IMG/VR virus record: IMGVR_UViG_3300037117_000228
Coordinates: 1-37,736 of that record
Source: a virus
DNA: 37,736 bases
Strand: one strand, 5' to 3'
Below the pieces are notes generated by a model. It saw nothing but the letters and a program-made list of their open reading frames with translations, was not told the DNA's origin and made no database searches. This document shows, in pieces, positions 37,282-37,736 of this stretch (positions within the stretch are counted from its first letter, which is position 1; each line of letters starts with the position of its first letter). The translations under genes were made by a program, and so were the position numbers.

Positions 37282-37736
37282 TTACTTACCTGCCAAAATC
37301 CTATTAATTTCGTCCCGATAGGCCGGACCGTTCTTCTGCAAAGCTAATTTCAACGAGCCGTTTCGAGCCATCTCAATAACTTCCTTGCGGGTAAAATCAA
37401 GATGCATCGCGGGCTCAGGAAGCCGAGGCAATCGAACCTGTCCGCGAGGGGATACCGTGCTAGTCTTCCGCTCGTAATTCGGCGTTGAGCTGTTGGTAAG
37501 TTTGTCGCCTACCTGTCCGATATGATCGTGACGAAGATCAGCGGATGGCCTAACCATATTTCGCACTTGCACGTGCCCGGCAGTTGCATCCGTAGCCAAT
37601 GAGTCCTTAACCGCATAGAACGCAATCACGACATCATCGAAGTTTGTTTTGGATAGACCGGCAGCCTCCATGTACGCGTAAAGAACGGACCAGTTCGCCT
37701 GACAGGCGTAGAACACCGCGCCGCGAGTGACGCCTT
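37282..37736 (-). CDS. Unknown late-region protein, C-terminal part (same gene as 1..275)
   Basis: This is the remainder of the 200-aa gene whose start is at 275. Within the window it is open at its 5' end; bases 37610..37736 duplicate 1..127. The sequence includes a short hydrophobic/aromatic stretch (VFYACQANWSVLYAYMEAAG), then a polar linker, then a helical C-terminus ending ILAGK. No domain is recognised. The next gene downstream on the minus strand is 36645..37235. Confidence 0.85.
   Translation of the reverse strand, partial: GVTRGAVFYACQANWSVLYAYMEAAGLSKTNFDDVVIAFYAVKDSLATDATAGHVQVRNMVRPSADLRHDHIGQVGDKLTNSSTPNYERKTSTVSPRGQVRLPRLPEPAMHLDFTRKEVIEMARNGSLKLALQKNGPAYRDEINRILAGK
37610..37736. 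repeat. Terminal direct repeat, copy 2 (circular overlap)
   Basis: Exact second copy of bases 1..127. It should be removed when the element is treated as a circle. Confidence 0.93.

Overview
The window is one complete circular element of about 37,609 bp, opened inside a gene. Its first 127 bases are repeated exactly as its last 127, and a 200-codon gene reads through the junction without interruption (N-terminus at 275..1, C-terminus at 37609..37282). A tyrosine integrase beside a tRNA-Ser 3' fragment (attP-like), an XRE repressor, a terminase large subunit, a PrimPol-helicase and long ejection-protein-like genes describe a temperate tailed phage or phage-like satellite. Genes for outer-membrane and pilus-like proteins and several signal peptides imply a Gram-negative host. 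Acidobacteriota would fit the small secreted proteins, but that is only an impression.

Layout. (1) About 10.7 to 2.2 kb, minus strand: an early/replication block of tightly coupled genes. These include an AlkB-like dioxygenase, an HExxH protein, a sigma-factor-like protein, a cold-shock-like protein and a PrimPol-helicase. It leads into a non-coding region (0.8-2.2 kb) with eight GCAATGTCA iterons around a large imperfect palindrome, the probable replication origin. (2) 11.0 to 21.4 kb, plus strand: an unusual accessory block. It starts with a leaderless ribbon-helix-helix regulator and continues with many tiny membrane proteins, secreted proteins, a long Ser/Thr/Gly-rich secreted protein, two type IV pilin-like genes and a trio resembling a chaperone-usher fimbrial set (secreted beta protein, PapD-like protein, outer-membrane barrel). 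The first pilin gene is split by what I read as a 337-nt group I intron. Its removal recreates the prepilin motif GFSLTE. (3) 21.5 to 23.7 kb, plus: XRE repressor, two small genes, attP and integrase. (4) 31.2 to 23.7 kb, minus: terminase large subunit, a protein with an ice-binding-like (DUF3494) domain, a coiled-coil protein, a two-OB protein, two zinc proteins, a GIY-YIG endonuclease and an M41-like peptidase-fold protein. (5) 31.4 to 32.7 kb: a second leaderless RHH regulator, divergent from two plus-strand genes. (6) Minus strand from 0.8 kb across the junction to 37.3 kb and down to 32.6 kb: a late-type block with a second two-OB protein, unknown structural-type proteins and two large Ala/Gly/Gln-rich proteins like phage ejection proteins.

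I could not recognise a portal, major capsid protein or lysin anywhere in the circle. Either they are too divergent to see by eye, or the element borrows a helper's particle. The pilus-like cargo, the intron in the pilin gene and the ice-binding domain beside the terminase are the most novel points.
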